Source of the DNA: Thalassospira povalilytica
GTDB lineage: Bacteria > Pseudomonadota > Alphaproteobacteria > Rhodospirillales > Thalassospiraceae
Length of the DNA: 64,000 nucleotides
Reading direction: 5' to 3'
Assembly: GCF_002844235.1 (NCBI RefSeq)
Contig: NZ_PGTS01000004.1
Span: forward strand, 1-64,000
In this document: one piece after another, positions 24,768 through 34,144 of the stretch
Numbering within the stretch: the stretch's first letter is position 1
How the letters are laid out: every line of letters starts with the position of its first letter
Position numbers and translations under genes: made by a program
The notes under the pieces: generated by a model
Databases searched by the model: none
What the model saw: the letters and a program-made list of their open reading frames with translations, nothing else
Told to the model about the DNA's origin: nothing

Positions 24768-25754
24768 TCACAGAAGGCCTTCGATCACCCGGTCTGGCGG
24801 TGTGTGACCATCAACAAAGGTCTTGATATTGATCAGAACCTTTTCGCCCATATCAACACGGCCTTCGATGGTCGCCGAGCCCATATGCGGCAACAGAACC
24901 GCATTTTGCAGTTCCAGCAATTTGGGATTAACCGCCGGTTCGTGTTCGAACACATCAAGACCGGCACCGGCGATCTCGCCATCGGCCAGCATCCGCGTCA
25001 GGGCCGGTTCATCAACGATTTCCCCGCGTGCCGTGTTGACCAGAATTGCGTGCGGCTGCATCAGTTTAAGACGGCGCGCCGACAACAGATGATAGGTTGC
25101 TGGCGTATGCGGGCAGTTGACCGAAACGATATCGACATGTGCCAACATCTGATCGAGGCTTTCCCAATAGGTCGCATCAAGTTCGTCTTCGATCTCGGGA
25201 TGAACACGCCGACGGTTATGGTAATGCACAGACAGACCAAACCCCTTGGCACGGCGCGCCAGGGCACGGCCAATACGGCCCATGCCGACAATCCCCAGAC
25301 GCTTGCCCCAGATACGATGCCCCAGCATCAGTGTCGGGCCCCATCCGGCCCATTCGCCTTTGCGGATAAGACGCTCGCCCTCGGCAAGGCGGCGCGAAAC
25401 CGACAGGATCAGCGCCATGGTCATGTCAGCGGTGTCTTCGGTCAGGACATCGGGGGTATTGGTAACCGTAATCCCGCGCGACCGCGCTGTTTGCAGGTCC
25501 ACATGATCAACACCGGTCCCGAAATTGGCAATCAGTCTAAGGTTCGGCCCCGCATGGGCAAGCACGGCCGCATCGATCTTGTCCGTCACGGTCGGCACCA
25601 GAACATCGGCCTCTTTGACGGCATCAATGAGTTCCTGTTTGCTCATTGCGGCGTCATCAATATTCAGACGCGCATCGAACAATTCCATCATGCGGGTTTC
25701 AATCGCTTCCGGCAGTTTCCGGGTCACGACGACAAGCGGTTTTTTCTTGGTCAT
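24768..25754 (-). CDS. D-2-hydroxyacid dehydrogenase (glyoxylate/hydroxypyruvate reductase type)
   Basis: 328 residues of the D-isomer-specific 2-hydroxyacid dehydrogenase family. It has ANFGTGVDHVDL, the NAD(P) dinucleotide-binding motif GIVGMGRIG, and the catalytic triad residues: Arg in VNTARGEIVDE, Glu in DVFEHEPAV and His in LPHMGSAT. The segment ending HYHNRRRVHPEIE places basic residues after the second beta strand, which usually signals NADP preference. It probably reduces glyoxylate or hydroxypyruvate to glycolate or D-glycerate. It is divergent from a secreted SH3 protein gene. Confidence 0.9.
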   Translation of the reverse strand: MTKKKPLVVVTRKLPEAIETRMMELFDARLNIDDAAMSKQELIDAVKEADVLVPTVTDKIDAAVLAHAGPNLRLIANFGTGVDHVDLQTARSRGITVTNTPDVLTEDTADMTMALILSVSRRLAEGERLIRKGEWAGWGPTLMLGHRIWGKRLGIVGMGRIGRALARRAKGFGLSVHYHNRRRVHPEIEDELDATYWESLDQMLAHVDIVSVNCPHTPATYHLLSARRLKLMQPHAILVNTARGEIVDEPALTRMLADGEIAGAGLDVFEHEPAVNPKLLELQNAVLLPHMGSATIEGRVDMGEKVLINIKTFVDGHTPPDRVIEGLL

Positions 25755-25954
25755 CTGCCGATCCTATGCGGTCTTTTAACTCTTTTTCTGACAAAATGTG
25801 GCATGACGCGCTTTTGTGCCCTGCCGCATTGCAGTGATGCCACGCTAAAAGGTACAAAAGCAAGGATTTTGACGCAGTTTTTGTAATTTTATTACACAAA
25901 GAAGAGTTCTGGCAGGACGCTGTCAGAGAAAATAAACGAAGGAATACCAACACG

Positions 25955-26470
25955 ATGCCGCAGATTTTGCGCAAATTTCTGTATCGCTTCATGGCTTTGG
26001 CGATTTTGGGCAGCCTGACCACCCCGCTCGTGGCCAGCGCACAAGAATCCGGCTTGCCCATTCCGCGATTTGTCGCACTGCGGTCAGACAAGGTATTTCT
26101 GCGTTCGGGCCCGGGTTTGCGATACCCGAAGGTCTGGATCTATCACCGCCGCAACATGCCGATGGAAGTCGTTTCGGAATTTGATACATGGCGCAAGGTC
26201 CGCGACTGGGAAGGCAGCGAAGGCTGGGTTCATCAAAGTCTTTTGGTCGGGTCGCGTCATGTCATCGTAACCGATGACAGCATCACGCTTTATTCCGCAG
26301 CAGATGAAAACGCTCGGAAAATCGCCATGGTTTCGGCCAGTGTCATCGGACGCATCGAAGATTGCCCCGCCAACATGAACTGGTGTCAGCTGCGCTTTGG
26401 CGATTTTGAAGGCTGGGCCCCCCGTCACGGGTTCTGGGGCGTCTATGAGGATGAAACCGTCGAAGGCTAG
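25955..26470 (+). CDS. Secreted bacterial SH3-domain protein
   Basis: 171 residues. A Sec signal peptide ends VASAQE (about residue 30). Two SH3b-like repeats follow: the first with FLRSGPGLRYPKVWIY and WRKVRDWEGSEGWVHQSLL, the second weaker with ITLYSAADENARKIAMV and WCQLRFGDFEGWAPRHGFWGVY. This resembles the alphaproteobacterial SH3-domain family of periplasmic proteins with a proposed cell-wall role. A terminal WGVY motif is typical of that family. It is monocistronic and divergent from the hydroxyacid dehydrogenase. Confidence 0.85.
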   Translation: MPQILRKFLYRFMALAILGSLTTPLVASAQESGLPIPRFVALRSDKVFLRSGPGLRYPKVWIYHRRNMPMEVVSEFDTWRKVRDWEGSEGWVHQSLLVGSRHVIVTDDSITLYSAADENARKIAMVSASVIGRIEDCPANMNWCQLRFGDFEGWAPRHGFWGVYEDETVEG

Positions 26471-26694
26471 GCTCCACGCCCCGTCCATTTCCAAAGCACG
26501 TGCCGCTCAATCACCTTCGCAGCCCGGGATGCGCGTGTCATCGCAATTGACCGACTGATTGTAATCACCTGAATACGACCCAATGATTGAGGGCAATTAA
26601 GGGTGAAGACTTCCAGTGTCGTCATTGCCCCGTACCCAAAAAGCTCACTGGTTCAGGGCAATAACCCCGCCATAGCCCGGTGCGGCATCAGGCA

Positions 26695-27744
26695 TCAGGC
26701 ATCAACAGACACCCGGCTTGGGCGCTGTGTATTGCCGCCGCCGCCGCTTGAGGTCGCCTGACCACCACTGTCATAGCCGCCAAAGACCGGTGTGCTGGTG
26801 GTGCGTGTGCCTGTGGGGCTGTTTGGTGTCGTGCCGCCAAATCCGGTTTCAAAGCCGGTGTCATCATCAGCATTCGGATCGAAGGCCGCCGTGTCATTCT
26901 GTTCAAGGAACGGATCAGGTTGCGGTTCCGGCAGGGCAAAGCCACCGACCGTCACGGTCTGGTTGGCAAGCTGACTGGCGATATCCCCCAGATAGGCCTG
27001 AAGGTTTTCAGAAATTCTGGCCTGCACATCGTCAGCCGCCGAAGCATCATTTGCCGCCAGCTGCGCCTGGACAATGTTGTCACCGGCAACCTGCGAAATA
27101 CGGTTCTGATCGCGGGCAATCGATATGCTGCCGCCATCAGCCGCCAGCGAGATTTCACGATCACGAAGGGCTTGTTGTGCCTCGTCAATGCGGGTGCGTG
27201 CATCGGTGACGCCCGCCACATCCGACAGGTCAATCGATGACAGCCCCGCTGCCAGATCATCGGCCGATGACGCATACAGATCGACATTGATCCGGTTGTC
27301 CGACGAGGTTCCCGATCCGGCCTGAACGGTGATGGTCTGGTCTTCGGCCAAAAGATTGCGACCGTCATAGCTGCTGTTTGCCGCGATATCGTCGATTGAG
27401 GTCAGATAATCTTCGATCTGGGCGTTAAGCTGGGCGCGTTGTTGTCGTGAAAGGGTCGGGTTTTCTTCGGCGGTTTTGATCAGCGCATCTATTTCATCAA
27501 GCGCATCGCCGATCCGTGACAGATCATTTGCAGCTTGCGAGACCAGATCGCTGGCACTGCCAAGTGTGCCACGCAGCTTTTCAGATGTGTAATTTGCGCC
27601 GCGCACCGCATCGGTATTGCGCCCGGCGGATCCGGCATTGGTGGCAGACTGGTTCGCATCGCCCGCAATCAACCTGTTCTGCGGTGCGATTGCACGCGCA
27701 GTATTGGTATAGATCGTAAGCTGGCTGGCCAGTGGTTCCATCGC
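26695..27744 (-). CDS. Orphan flagellin-like protein with low-complexity tail
   Basis: 349 residues from the ATG at 27744 (GGAAAAG just upstream); the longer TTG reading is rejected. Residues about 60-135 match the flagellin D1 helical region: LVSQAANDLSRIGDALDEID, RQQRAQLNAQIEDYLTSIDDIA and SSYDGRNLLAE. A C-terminal D1/D0-like helix follows (DNIVQAQLAANDASAADDVQARISENLQAYLGDIA). It lacks the usual flagellin start (MxxINTNxxAL) and, after the last helix, has an extra tail of about 85 residues rich in Pro, Gly, Ser and Thr. No flagellar gene is adjacent. It could be a divergent flagellin, a hook-associated protein or a regulator. The TATACT at 27862-27867 on the minus strand is a candidate -10. 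Confidence 0.7.
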   Translation of the reverse strand, partial: AMEPLASQLTIYTNTARAIAPQNRLIAGDANQSATNAGSAGRNTDAVRGANYTSEKLRGTLGSASDLVSQAANDLSRIGDALDEIDALIKTAEENPTLSRQQRAQLNAQIEDYLTSIDDIAANSSYDGRNLLAEDQTITVQAGSGTSSDNRINVDLYASSADDLAAGLSSIDLSDVAGVTDARTRIDEAQQALRDREISLAADGGSISIARDQNRISQVAGDNIVQAQLAANDASAADDVQARISENLQAYLGDIASQLANQTVTVGGFALPEPQPDPFLEQNDTAAFDPNADDDTGFETGFGGTTPNSPTGTRTTSTPVFGGYDSGGQATSSGGGGNTQRPSRVSVDA

Positions 27745-27861
27745 TTTTCCGCACAAACAAGCCGGCGAGGCAACTACATGCTGCGCGGACAAAGAATTTG
27801 AAATGCTTTCAAACTTTTGCCCGCCTGACCTTCCTGGTGTCCGGCGGAAATACCAGCCATT

Positions 27862-27890
27862 AGTATAGATTATTCGGCGTTAAACATTAA
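27862..27890 (-). promoter_or_regulatory. Candidate promoter of the flagellin-like gene
   Basis: On the minus strand TTAATG (27885-27890) and TATACT (27862-27867) are 17 bp apart, about 120 bp before the ATG. The -10 is good and the -35 is weak. No sigma-28 type GCCGATAA element was found here. Confidence 0.3.
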
Positions 27891-28001
27891 GCGCAAATGC
27901 ACAATCAGCGCGCGATATCGGGATTTCCGGCCTGATCGACCCGCATCAATGGTGATGCCGGGCCCAAACGGACGGTTAATCGGGACCGAATCGATCCCTG
28001 A

Positions 28002-29393
28002 TCAAGCCGCCTTTGTGCGTCGCAATACCGCAAACAATTCAAGATGCGATGACCACAGGAACTGATCGACCGGGACAATTTTCTGGATTTCATAACCGCC
28101 ATTGCGCAGAACCCGCATGTCACGGGTGAATGTCGCCGGATTGCACGATACGGCCAAAACCCATTCCGGGCCACCAATCGCCAGTTCCTCGCACTGGGCA
28201 AGCGCCCCGGCGCGCGGCGGGTCAAACACTACCAGATCAAATCCCGCCAATTCAGTCGCAGTCAGGGGCTGTCGGAAAAGATCCCGTTTGACGACCTTGA
28301 TCGGGCTTCCTGATTGTCCGACCGCATATTGCAGCAATTCAACCGCACGCGGATCGCTTTCAACCGCGGTGACCGAACGCCGTTTCCCGGAAAGGGCCAA
28401 GGCAAAGGTGAAACTTCCAACTCCGCAAAACAGATCGGCCACCTGTTTGGGGGCAATATCGGCCAGTGCGGCCTTAAGAGCCGTGACGAGTGACTGTTCA
28501 CCTTCGCGGGTGGCCTGCAAAAAACCGCCCGGGGCGATCGGAACATCGACATTTTCAAAACCGACCGTTGGCGTATGACGGGCCGCAACCGGTTCATCGG
28601 GGCGATCACCGACCTTCCAGCTCAGGCGGGCAATATTCAGACTGTCTGCAAATTCCGCCAGGTCCTGACGCATATCAAGATCAGGATCGGCTGTCGCATG
28701 GATCAGAACATCAAGCCCGTTATCGGCATGCGTGACAAAAACTTCCTTGATGTCGCGCGCCTGGTCGGGCGGACAGGAGGACAGAAACGTCACGAATGCT
28801 TCGCGAAATGCCATCAGTTCAGGGCGCAAAACCACGCAATCCGGAACATTGAGAACAGTATGGCTGAACCGGCCATGGAACCCGACAAACACGCCAGCCG
28901 CCCCGACATGCACCGAAAAACCGGCCCGTCGGCGGCTTGCCGGCGGGGAGATTTCAACATCAGCAATCAGGTTATCGGCATCTTCAGGGTCAATCCCGGC
29001 CCGCAAAACAGCCGTTCTGGCCTTGTCATGTTTCCAGGCGCGGTAATCATCATCATTCATATGCTGAAGCGCGCAGCCACCGCATTCCTTGAAATGCGAA
29101 CAGCGCGGCGGATTGAATGCGAGGCTTCTTTTCAGTTCCTCGATGACTTCGGCGCCATAGCCATCACCGCGCTTCTGACGCAGGGCAACACGCACCTCGT
29201 CCCCGGGCAAAACGCAATCGACATAGACCAGCACGGACTTGCCGTCCGGCGCCTGGACATGGGCAATACCATCACCACGCGCCCCAACCTGTTCGATTGT
29301 GACGGGCGCTTCAAAACCAATCAACGGATCGCGCCGCGACGGCTGACGCTTGCGTCCCCCGCGGGCCCGGGGATTGCGATGATGATGTTTCAT
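28002..29393 (-). CDS. rlmD: 23S rRNA (uracil-C5)-methyltransferase, RlmD/TrmA family
   Basis: 463 residues from the ATG at 29393 (GAGAGAG 5 bases upstream; an in-frame GTG at 29423 is less likely). A basic His/Arg-rich N-terminus precedes a TRAM domain (PVTIEQVGARGDGIAH), then the iron-sulfur cysteines in CSHFKECGGCALQH. The SAM-binding region is DLFCGVGSFTFALA, followed by FDPPRAGA and the catalytic SCNPATFTRDM. Members methylate U1939 or U747 of 23S rRNA or U54 of tRNA; alphaproteobacterial enzymes of this shape are usually called RlmD-like, but the target is inferred. Confidence 0.88.
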   Translation of the reverse strand: MKHHHRNPRARGGRKRQPSRRDPLIGFEAPVTIEQVGARGDGIAHVQAPDGKSVLVYVDCVLPGDEVRVALRQKRGDGYGAEVIEELKRSLAFNPPRCSHFKECGGCALQHMNDDDYRAWKHDKARTAVLRAGIDPEDADNLIADVEISPPASRRRAGFSVHVGAAGVFVGFHGRFSHTVLNVPDCVVLRPELMAFREAFVTFLSSCPPDQARDIKEVFVTHADNGLDVLIHATADPDLDMRQDLAEFADSLNIARLSWKVGDRPDEPVAARHTPTVGFENVDVPIAPGGFLQATREGEQSLVTALKAALADIAPKQVADLFCGVGSFTFALALSGKRRSVTAVESDPRAVELLQYAVGQSGSPIKVVKRDLFRQPLTATELAGFDLVVFDPPRAGALAQCEELAIGGPEWVLAVSCNPATFTRDMRVLRNGGYEIQKIVPVDQFLWSSHLELFAVLRRTKAA

Positions 29394-29783
29394 AAATTCT
29401 CTCTCGGGGGTGATCTTTGTCACGCTTTGCCTGACAGATCGACGCCACTGTCAGATGCCCGCCTGAGATACACCAGTTGACGCACCGCGAACAGGGGCGA
29501 TCAAAGATTTATCTCCCGATCATGTCGCGCAATCGCCATACAGGCCGGGCCAGCATTACCATGACGCGAAAATTTATCCGCAAATGAACGCGACCAAACC
29601 CTTAAAATCGTGTAAGAATAACACCATAAAACATACAGGGAACTGTTAATCGGCCGCGTGACACGACACCATTTGTGCGACATCATGGGTTTGATGATCA
29701 GCGCAAATGGCGCGACGGAAACGTTTTCTGCGCGTATTGACGGGTCGGGGGGACCCGTTTGGCGGGTCACGTATGGGGGAGAT
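29394..29783. other. Divergent intergenic region between rlmD and the GGDEF-EAL gene
   Basis: 390 bp with both promoters. AT-rich segments near 29600-29645 (TTAAAATCGTGTAAGAATAAC, then CATAAAACATACAGG) are candidate promoter DNA for the plus-strand gene. The in-frame ATG at 29658 and the minus-strand reading across this region have no ribosome site and no family resemblance. Confidence 0.35.
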
Positions 29784-32411
29784 ATGGAAGAAGAAAACAA
29801 GCAAGCCGACGAAAACACATCCACGCAAACGACCCGTTTGAAAAAGCGGGCCTTGGTGGCTGGTTTTCTGACGGCTCTTTTCTTTGCCTCAGTGACATTC
29901 TTTTTCTGGCAGACGTTTGAAAACAACCGCCGGACCATTTTGCTGTCTGCGGCCCAGATCACCGCCAATGCTGTTGCCCAGCAGGTCAATCAGATCGTCA
30001 CCAGCAATCTGGCTGTGCTGGAAAGTTTTGCCGATAACTGGCAGGACGGCGCACCGGAAGACGAACGCGCATATCTGTCGATTGCAACGCCGTTACAAAG
30101 CCGCTTCCCCGCACTTCAGGCCATCAACTGGATTTCGCCCAACTACATCATTCTGTATGTCGCCCCGATCAAGGGCAATGTGCCCGCGATCGGTGCCGAC
30201 CTTAAACGTCATCCGGTTGCCGGTCCCGTGCTTGATATCGCACTTGATCAACGCCGCACCCAGATCACCCCGACACTTGAACTTCTTCAGGGCGGCCGCG
30301 GTTTTGCTGCCTATAGCCCGGTCCTCGGGCGGGATGGGGAAATTATCGGCGTGATTAACGGTGCGTTTCGCATCCGGTCCATGCTGGCAGCAGTGATCAA
30401 TACCGAACAGGTCGAAGATTACACCGTTCGCGTCCGCGAAGGTGACACCGTCCTGTTTGAAATCCGCGGCGAAGGCGACAATGAATTGTTGCAGCGAACC
30501 GTACCGGTCGAAATCGTCGGACGCCAATGGCTGGTTGATGTGATTGCCGATCCGAAACTGGCAACACAAAGCACCATCAATCCTGAACTGATTCTTGTGT
30601 TCGGCGGAACGGCGACCGTCATATTCACCGTTCTGATCTTCATGCTTTGCAACCGGCAAAGACCGGCGGGCCGCCGGACGATGCATCACATCAATGCCGG
30701 TGATGACATCAATGATCTGGCGCTGTCGATTACCAAGCTTGATGGTCACCTGAAATCGATGTCCCCCGAAACGGCCGAATTCTTTGACCTGCGCGAAGAA
30801 GATTACGGCTTTATCCGGTTTTACAATCTGGCCCCCGAATTCCAGTCGGACGGCACCGCATCGCGCCGGTCACAGGAAAAGATGCTGCTTGCAATCAATC
30901 GCGGTGACGAAGAATTGCGCCGTGAATGGATTGTGCGCAGCGCCGAGGGCGTTCATGTCGTCTGCAATCTGTCGATGAAACCATCGACGACCAATGCCGA
31001 TTGCGTCGATATCACCCTGCATCACAATCCGGCTGCCAATGCATCGGTCAATCGTTTGCGGTATCTGGCAACCCATGATCCGCTGACCGGATTGCCAAAC
31101 CACGCATTGTTTGAAGACCGCCTTAATCAGGCGGTCGCGCATGCCAAACGCTATGAAAAGCTGTTGTCGGTTCTGGTGGTCGATATCGACAATTTCCGCG
31201 CGATCAATGATCGATTTGGTGCAGATATCGGGGATGAAACCCTTCGGACCATTTCCGGACGTCTGCGCGCGACCGTGCGCGAAAAGGATACCTGTGCGCG
31301 GTTTTCTGGCGACATGTTTGCGATCATCGCAACCGACCTGTCAGAAGCCGAGGGTGCCGCACTGGTCGCCGAACGTGTCGTCGAAGCCATGTCGCAACCC
31401 ATTCAGACGGCAACCGGCGATGAAATCCGCCTGCATGTCAGTGTCGGTGTTGCCCTGTATCCCAATGACGCGCGTGCGCCGTCGCAATTGCTGGCCAATG
31501 CCGATGCGGCAATGTATCGCGCGCAAAAATCGGCAGAATCGTCTTATTGCTTCTTTGTTGAAACAATGAACAACGTCATGCATGCGCGCCTGTCGATGGA
31601 AACGCAGTTGCGCCGTGCGGTGGATGAAAAACGCTTTGTGCTGGAATATCAGCCGCGCTACCGGACATCGGATCGCAGCCTGACCGGGTTCGAAGCGTTG
31701 CTGCGCTGGATCGATGACAGTGGCAAACGCCGCCTGCCGCCTGACTTCATCGCGGTTGCCGATCGCACCGGATTGCTGTCCCCGCTTGGTCAATGGATCA
31801 TTGAAACCGTGTGCAAGCAACTGTCCGACTGGCGGGCACAGGGATATGTCCCGGTTCCGATTGCGCTGAACGTTTCAAGCCGCCAGTTCATTCAGGCCGA
31901 TCTGATCAAGAACATCATGGATCTGACCACAGAACATGAAATTGATGCGGCCATGATCGAGATCGAGGTATCCGAAGACATCGCCATGCGCGAACCCGAA
32001 CGGGCACTTGGTCAGTTCTATCGCTTTGCCGAGGCGGGCATTGGCCTGACACTTGATCATTTTGCGGCCGGCAACACGTCCTTGCGCTATCTGAAACGCT
32101 TCCCGGTACAGCGTATCAAGCTGTCAAAATCGCTGTTTAATCTTTCACTCGATGAACAGCCCGAAAACAGCATTTTGCAGCCGGCAATCCGCCTGTGCAA
32201 AAGCCTGAACCGCAAAGTCGTTGCCGTGGGTGTTGAGACCGAAGAACAGCTGGCTGTCCTGCAAGCCGCCGATTGCGATGAAATGCAGGGCTTCCTGCTT
32301 TCGGCCCCGCTTGATGCGCAGGACACGACCGAACTCCTGACCCGTCAGAAAAGCTCGACGCGGGCTCAACCCAAATCAAAACCCAAACAGGATGAACAGT
32401 CCGGCAAGTAA
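29784..32411 (+). CDS. Membrane-bound GGDEF-EAL protein with degenerate active sites
   Basis: 875 residues from the ATG at 29784, which has GGGAG just upstream. The domains are a membrane helix (about 24-44), a periplasmic CHASE-like sensor (about 45-265), a second helix (about 270-290), a PAS-like linker, GGDEF (about 420-590) and EAL (about 600-850). The GGDEF signature reads S508-G-D-M-F, losing the catalytic Glu. In the EAL domain EALLRW (E637) is intact, but DDFG has become DHFAAG (D758-H759) and EGVE has become VGVE (V815). It therefore probably neither makes nor cleaves c-di-GMP but senses or transmits. The next gene, mgtE, is convergent. Confidence 0.9.
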   Translation: MEEENKQADENTSTQTTRLKKRALVAGFLTALFFASVTFFFWQTFENNRRTILLSAAQITANAVAQQVNQIVTSNLAVLESFADNWQDGAPEDERAYLSIATPLQSRFPALQAINWISPNYIILYVAPIKGNVPAIGADLKRHPVAGPVLDIALDQRRTQITPTLELLQGGRGFAAYSPVLGRDGEIIGVINGAFRIRSMLAAVINTEQVEDYTVRVREGDTVLFEIRGEGDNELLQRTVPVEIVGRQWLVDVIADPKLATQSTINPELILVFGGTATVIFTVLIFMLCNRQRPAGRRTMHHINAGDDINDLALSITKLDGHLKSMSPETAEFFDLREEDYGFIRFYNLAPEFQSDGTASRRSQEKMLLAINRGDEELRREWIVRSAEGVHVVCNLSMKPSTTNADCVDITLHHNPAANASVNRLRYLATHDPLTGLPNHALFEDRLNQAVAHAKRYEKLLSVLVVDIDNFRAINDRFGADIGDETLRTISGRLRATVREKDTCARFSGDMFAIIATDLSEAEGAALVAERVVEAMSQPIQTATGDEIRLHVSVGVALYPNDARAPSQLLANADAAMYRAQKSAESSYCFFVETMNNVMHARLSMETQLRRAVDEKRFVLEYQPRYRTSDRSLTGFEALLRWIDDSGKRRLPPDFIAVADRTGLLSPLGQWIIETVCKQLSDWRAQGYVPVPIALNVSSRQFIQADLIKNIMDLTTEHEIDAAMIEIEVSEDIAMREPERALGQFYRFAEAGIGLTLDHFAAGNTSLRYLKRFPVQRIKLSKSLFNLSLDEQPENSILQPAIRLCKSLNRKVVAVGVETEEQLAVLQAADCDEMQGFLLSAPLDAQDTTELLTRQKSSTRAQPKSKPKQDEQSGK

Positions 32412-32481
32412 AACTGTGCTGGCTGCTGGGCCTGTTGCGGTTCCTGTCACCCGAAATGCCATACTGCCATGACGAAATGAC

Positions 32482-32519
32482 AAAAGCCCCGCTCGGACTG
32501 AGGCGGGGCTTTTTATTTA
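32482..32519. terminator. Bidirectional terminator between the GGDEF-EAL gene and mgtE
   Basis: AAAAGCCCCGC/GCGGGGCTTTTT with a 10-base loop, followed by TTTATTT. The A-run on the left makes it work in both directions between the convergent genes. Confidence 0.88.
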
Positions 32520-32538
32520 TGCTGTGCGATGTCCGGTC

Positions 32539-33942
32539 CTAAAGCAGGAATGCCGCGGCCAGTCCCAGAAAGGCAAAGAAGCCGACCACATCGGTAATCG
32601 TCGTCAGGAACACCGATGACGATACCGCCGGGTCAATGCCTGCGCGCTCAAGCCCAAGCGGGATCAGAGCACCGAACAATCCGGCAAACAGCAAATTGAC
32701 AATCATTGCCACACCGATGACAGCGCCAAGCATGACATCACCAAACCAGAACCATGTCACCGCCCCCGAAAGCACGGCAAAGGCAAGGCCGTTCAGCCCG
32801 CACACAGCCACTTCCTTGCGGATGACGCGCCAGGCGTTGGTGCTGGTCAGTTCACGGGTGGCAATCGCACGCACCGCAACGGTCAGGGTCTGGGTGCCGG
32901 CATTGCCGCCCATCGATGCAACAATCGGCATCAGAACGGCAAGTGCCACCAGCTGCTGAATCGTTCCTTCGAACATCCCGATCACAAGCGACGCCATGAT
33001 CGCGGTGCCCAGATTGACCAGAAGCCAGGTAAAGCGCGACCGCGTGGTATCAAGGATGGCACTGGAAAGGTCATCCTCCTCGCCAACACCGGCAAGACGC
33101 ATCATGTCTTCTTCATATTCCTCATCGATAACGTCAACGACGTCATCGACCGTGATCACACCGACCAGACGGCCGCTGTCATCAACCACCGGGGCGGAAA
33201 TAAGGTCGCGCTGACGGAACAGATGGGCGACGTTTTCCTGTTCCTCGGTGACCAGAACCGTACGCATTTCTTCTGATTCCATGACATCGCGCACCAGAAC
33301 CGGGCGATTGGTGCGGATCACACGTGACAGCGGCACGATCCCGACCGGGCTATAGCGCGGATCGACGACAATGATGTCATAGAAATCATCCGGAAGGCTT
33401 TTGGCCGAACGCAGGAAATCGATCGTCTGGCCGACCGACCAGTAATCCGGGATCGCCACCAGCTCGCGCTGCATGATACGGCCGGCGGTATATTCCGGAT
33501 AGGACAGCGCTTCTTCAACACGCGCACGTTCGATATCGGACAGCGCGCCCAGAAGTTCGCGCTGCTCGTCCTCGTCGAAATCCTCGATGACCTCGACGAC
33601 GTCATCGGAATCCAGTTCGGTAATGGCCTCGGCCACCACATCGGTACCAAGCAGATTGATGACTTCTTCGCGAAGTTCGTCATCAAGCTCGGTCAGGAAT
33701 TCCGGATCAAAATCGGGACGGATCAGTTCGACAAGCTGCGCACGCTGGTTTGAACTTGCCCAGCCAAGCAAGTCGGCAATATCGGCAAAGTGAAGTTCCG
33801 AAAGCAGTTCGGAAGCGGTGTTGCTGTCATCTTCACCAAGCGCGTCGAAAATTTCGCGCGCATATTCAGGTGTCAGATCGACATATTCATCGCCAGTCGA
33901 CGTTTCCGCCGGACGGTCCAGTTCTTCAACCTGACCTGTCAT
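32539..33942 (-). CDS. mgtE: Magnesium transporter MgtE
   Basis: 467 residues from the ATG at 33942, which has GGGAGGGG just upstream; a longer reading from 34065 is rejected. An N-terminal helical MgtE domain (ELLSELHFADIADLL; LSYPEYTAGRIM) precedes a pair of CBS domains (VLVRDVMESEEM; LVGVITVDDVVDVIDEEYEEDMM) and a five-helix pore domain. The pore domain has MPIVASMGGNAGTQTLTVAVRA, the family's ion-binding signature. In this family cytosolic Mg2+ bound at the N and CBS domains closes the channel. Single gene. Confidence 0.95.
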   Translation of the reverse strand: MTGQVEELDRPAETSTGDEYVDLTPEYAREIFDALGEDDSNTASELLSELHFADIADLLGWASSNQRAQLVELIRPDFDPEFLTELDDELREEVINLLGTDVVAEAITELDSDDVVEVIEDFDEDEQRELLGALSDIERARVEEALSYPEYTAGRIMQRELVAIPDYWSVGQTIDFLRSAKSLPDDFYDIIVVDPRYSPVGIVPLSRVIRTNRPVLVRDVMESEEMRTVLVTEEQENVAHLFRQRDLISAPVVDDSGRLVGVITVDDVVDVIDEEYEEDMMRLAGVGEEDDLSSAILDTTRSRFTWLLVNLGTAIMASLVIGMFEGTIQQLVALAVLMPIVASMGGNAGTQTLTVAVRAIATRELTSTNAWRVIRKEVAVCGLNGLAFAVLSGAVTWFWFGDVMLGAVIGVAMIVNLLFAGLFGALIPLGLERAGIDPAVSSSVFLTTITDVVGFFAFLGLAAAFLL

Positions 33943-34102
33943 CTGCCCCTCCCTGAATGATGTGCTGCTTTTTGCGTCCCGCACCAGATTTCGACTGCGC
34001 CAAGAAAACGCCGCGCCGGGAAGTTGATAATCAAAATCCCGACACGGCTGTTTTTGCGCTATCACATGGCCCCGGTCAAGGGCGCCGATAGAAGATTAAA
34101 GT

Positions 34103-34136
34103 CTGAACCCCGCCGAATAATTCAAGTGGGGTTCAG
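34103..34136 (-). terminator. Hairpin after maeB
   Basis: A perfect 9-bp stem CTGAACCCC/GGGGTTCAG with a 16-base loop, just past the maeB stop. The following minus-strand sequence is only moderately T-rich (ACTTTAAT). A T-run follows on the plus strand instead. Confidence 0.5.
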
Positions 34137-34144
34137 GCTATTTT

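Noticed and set aside
29658-29783. N-terminal extension of the GGDEF-EAL protein
   Set aside because: The ATG at 29784 has GGGAG just upstream and gives a normal start shortly before the first membrane helix; the extension has no ribosome site.
29501-29989. 162-residue minus-strand frame between rlmD and the GGDEF-EAL gene
   Set aside because: It overlaps the 5' end of the GGDEF-EAL gene on the other strand, has no ribosome site and a Cys/Arg-rich shadow composition.
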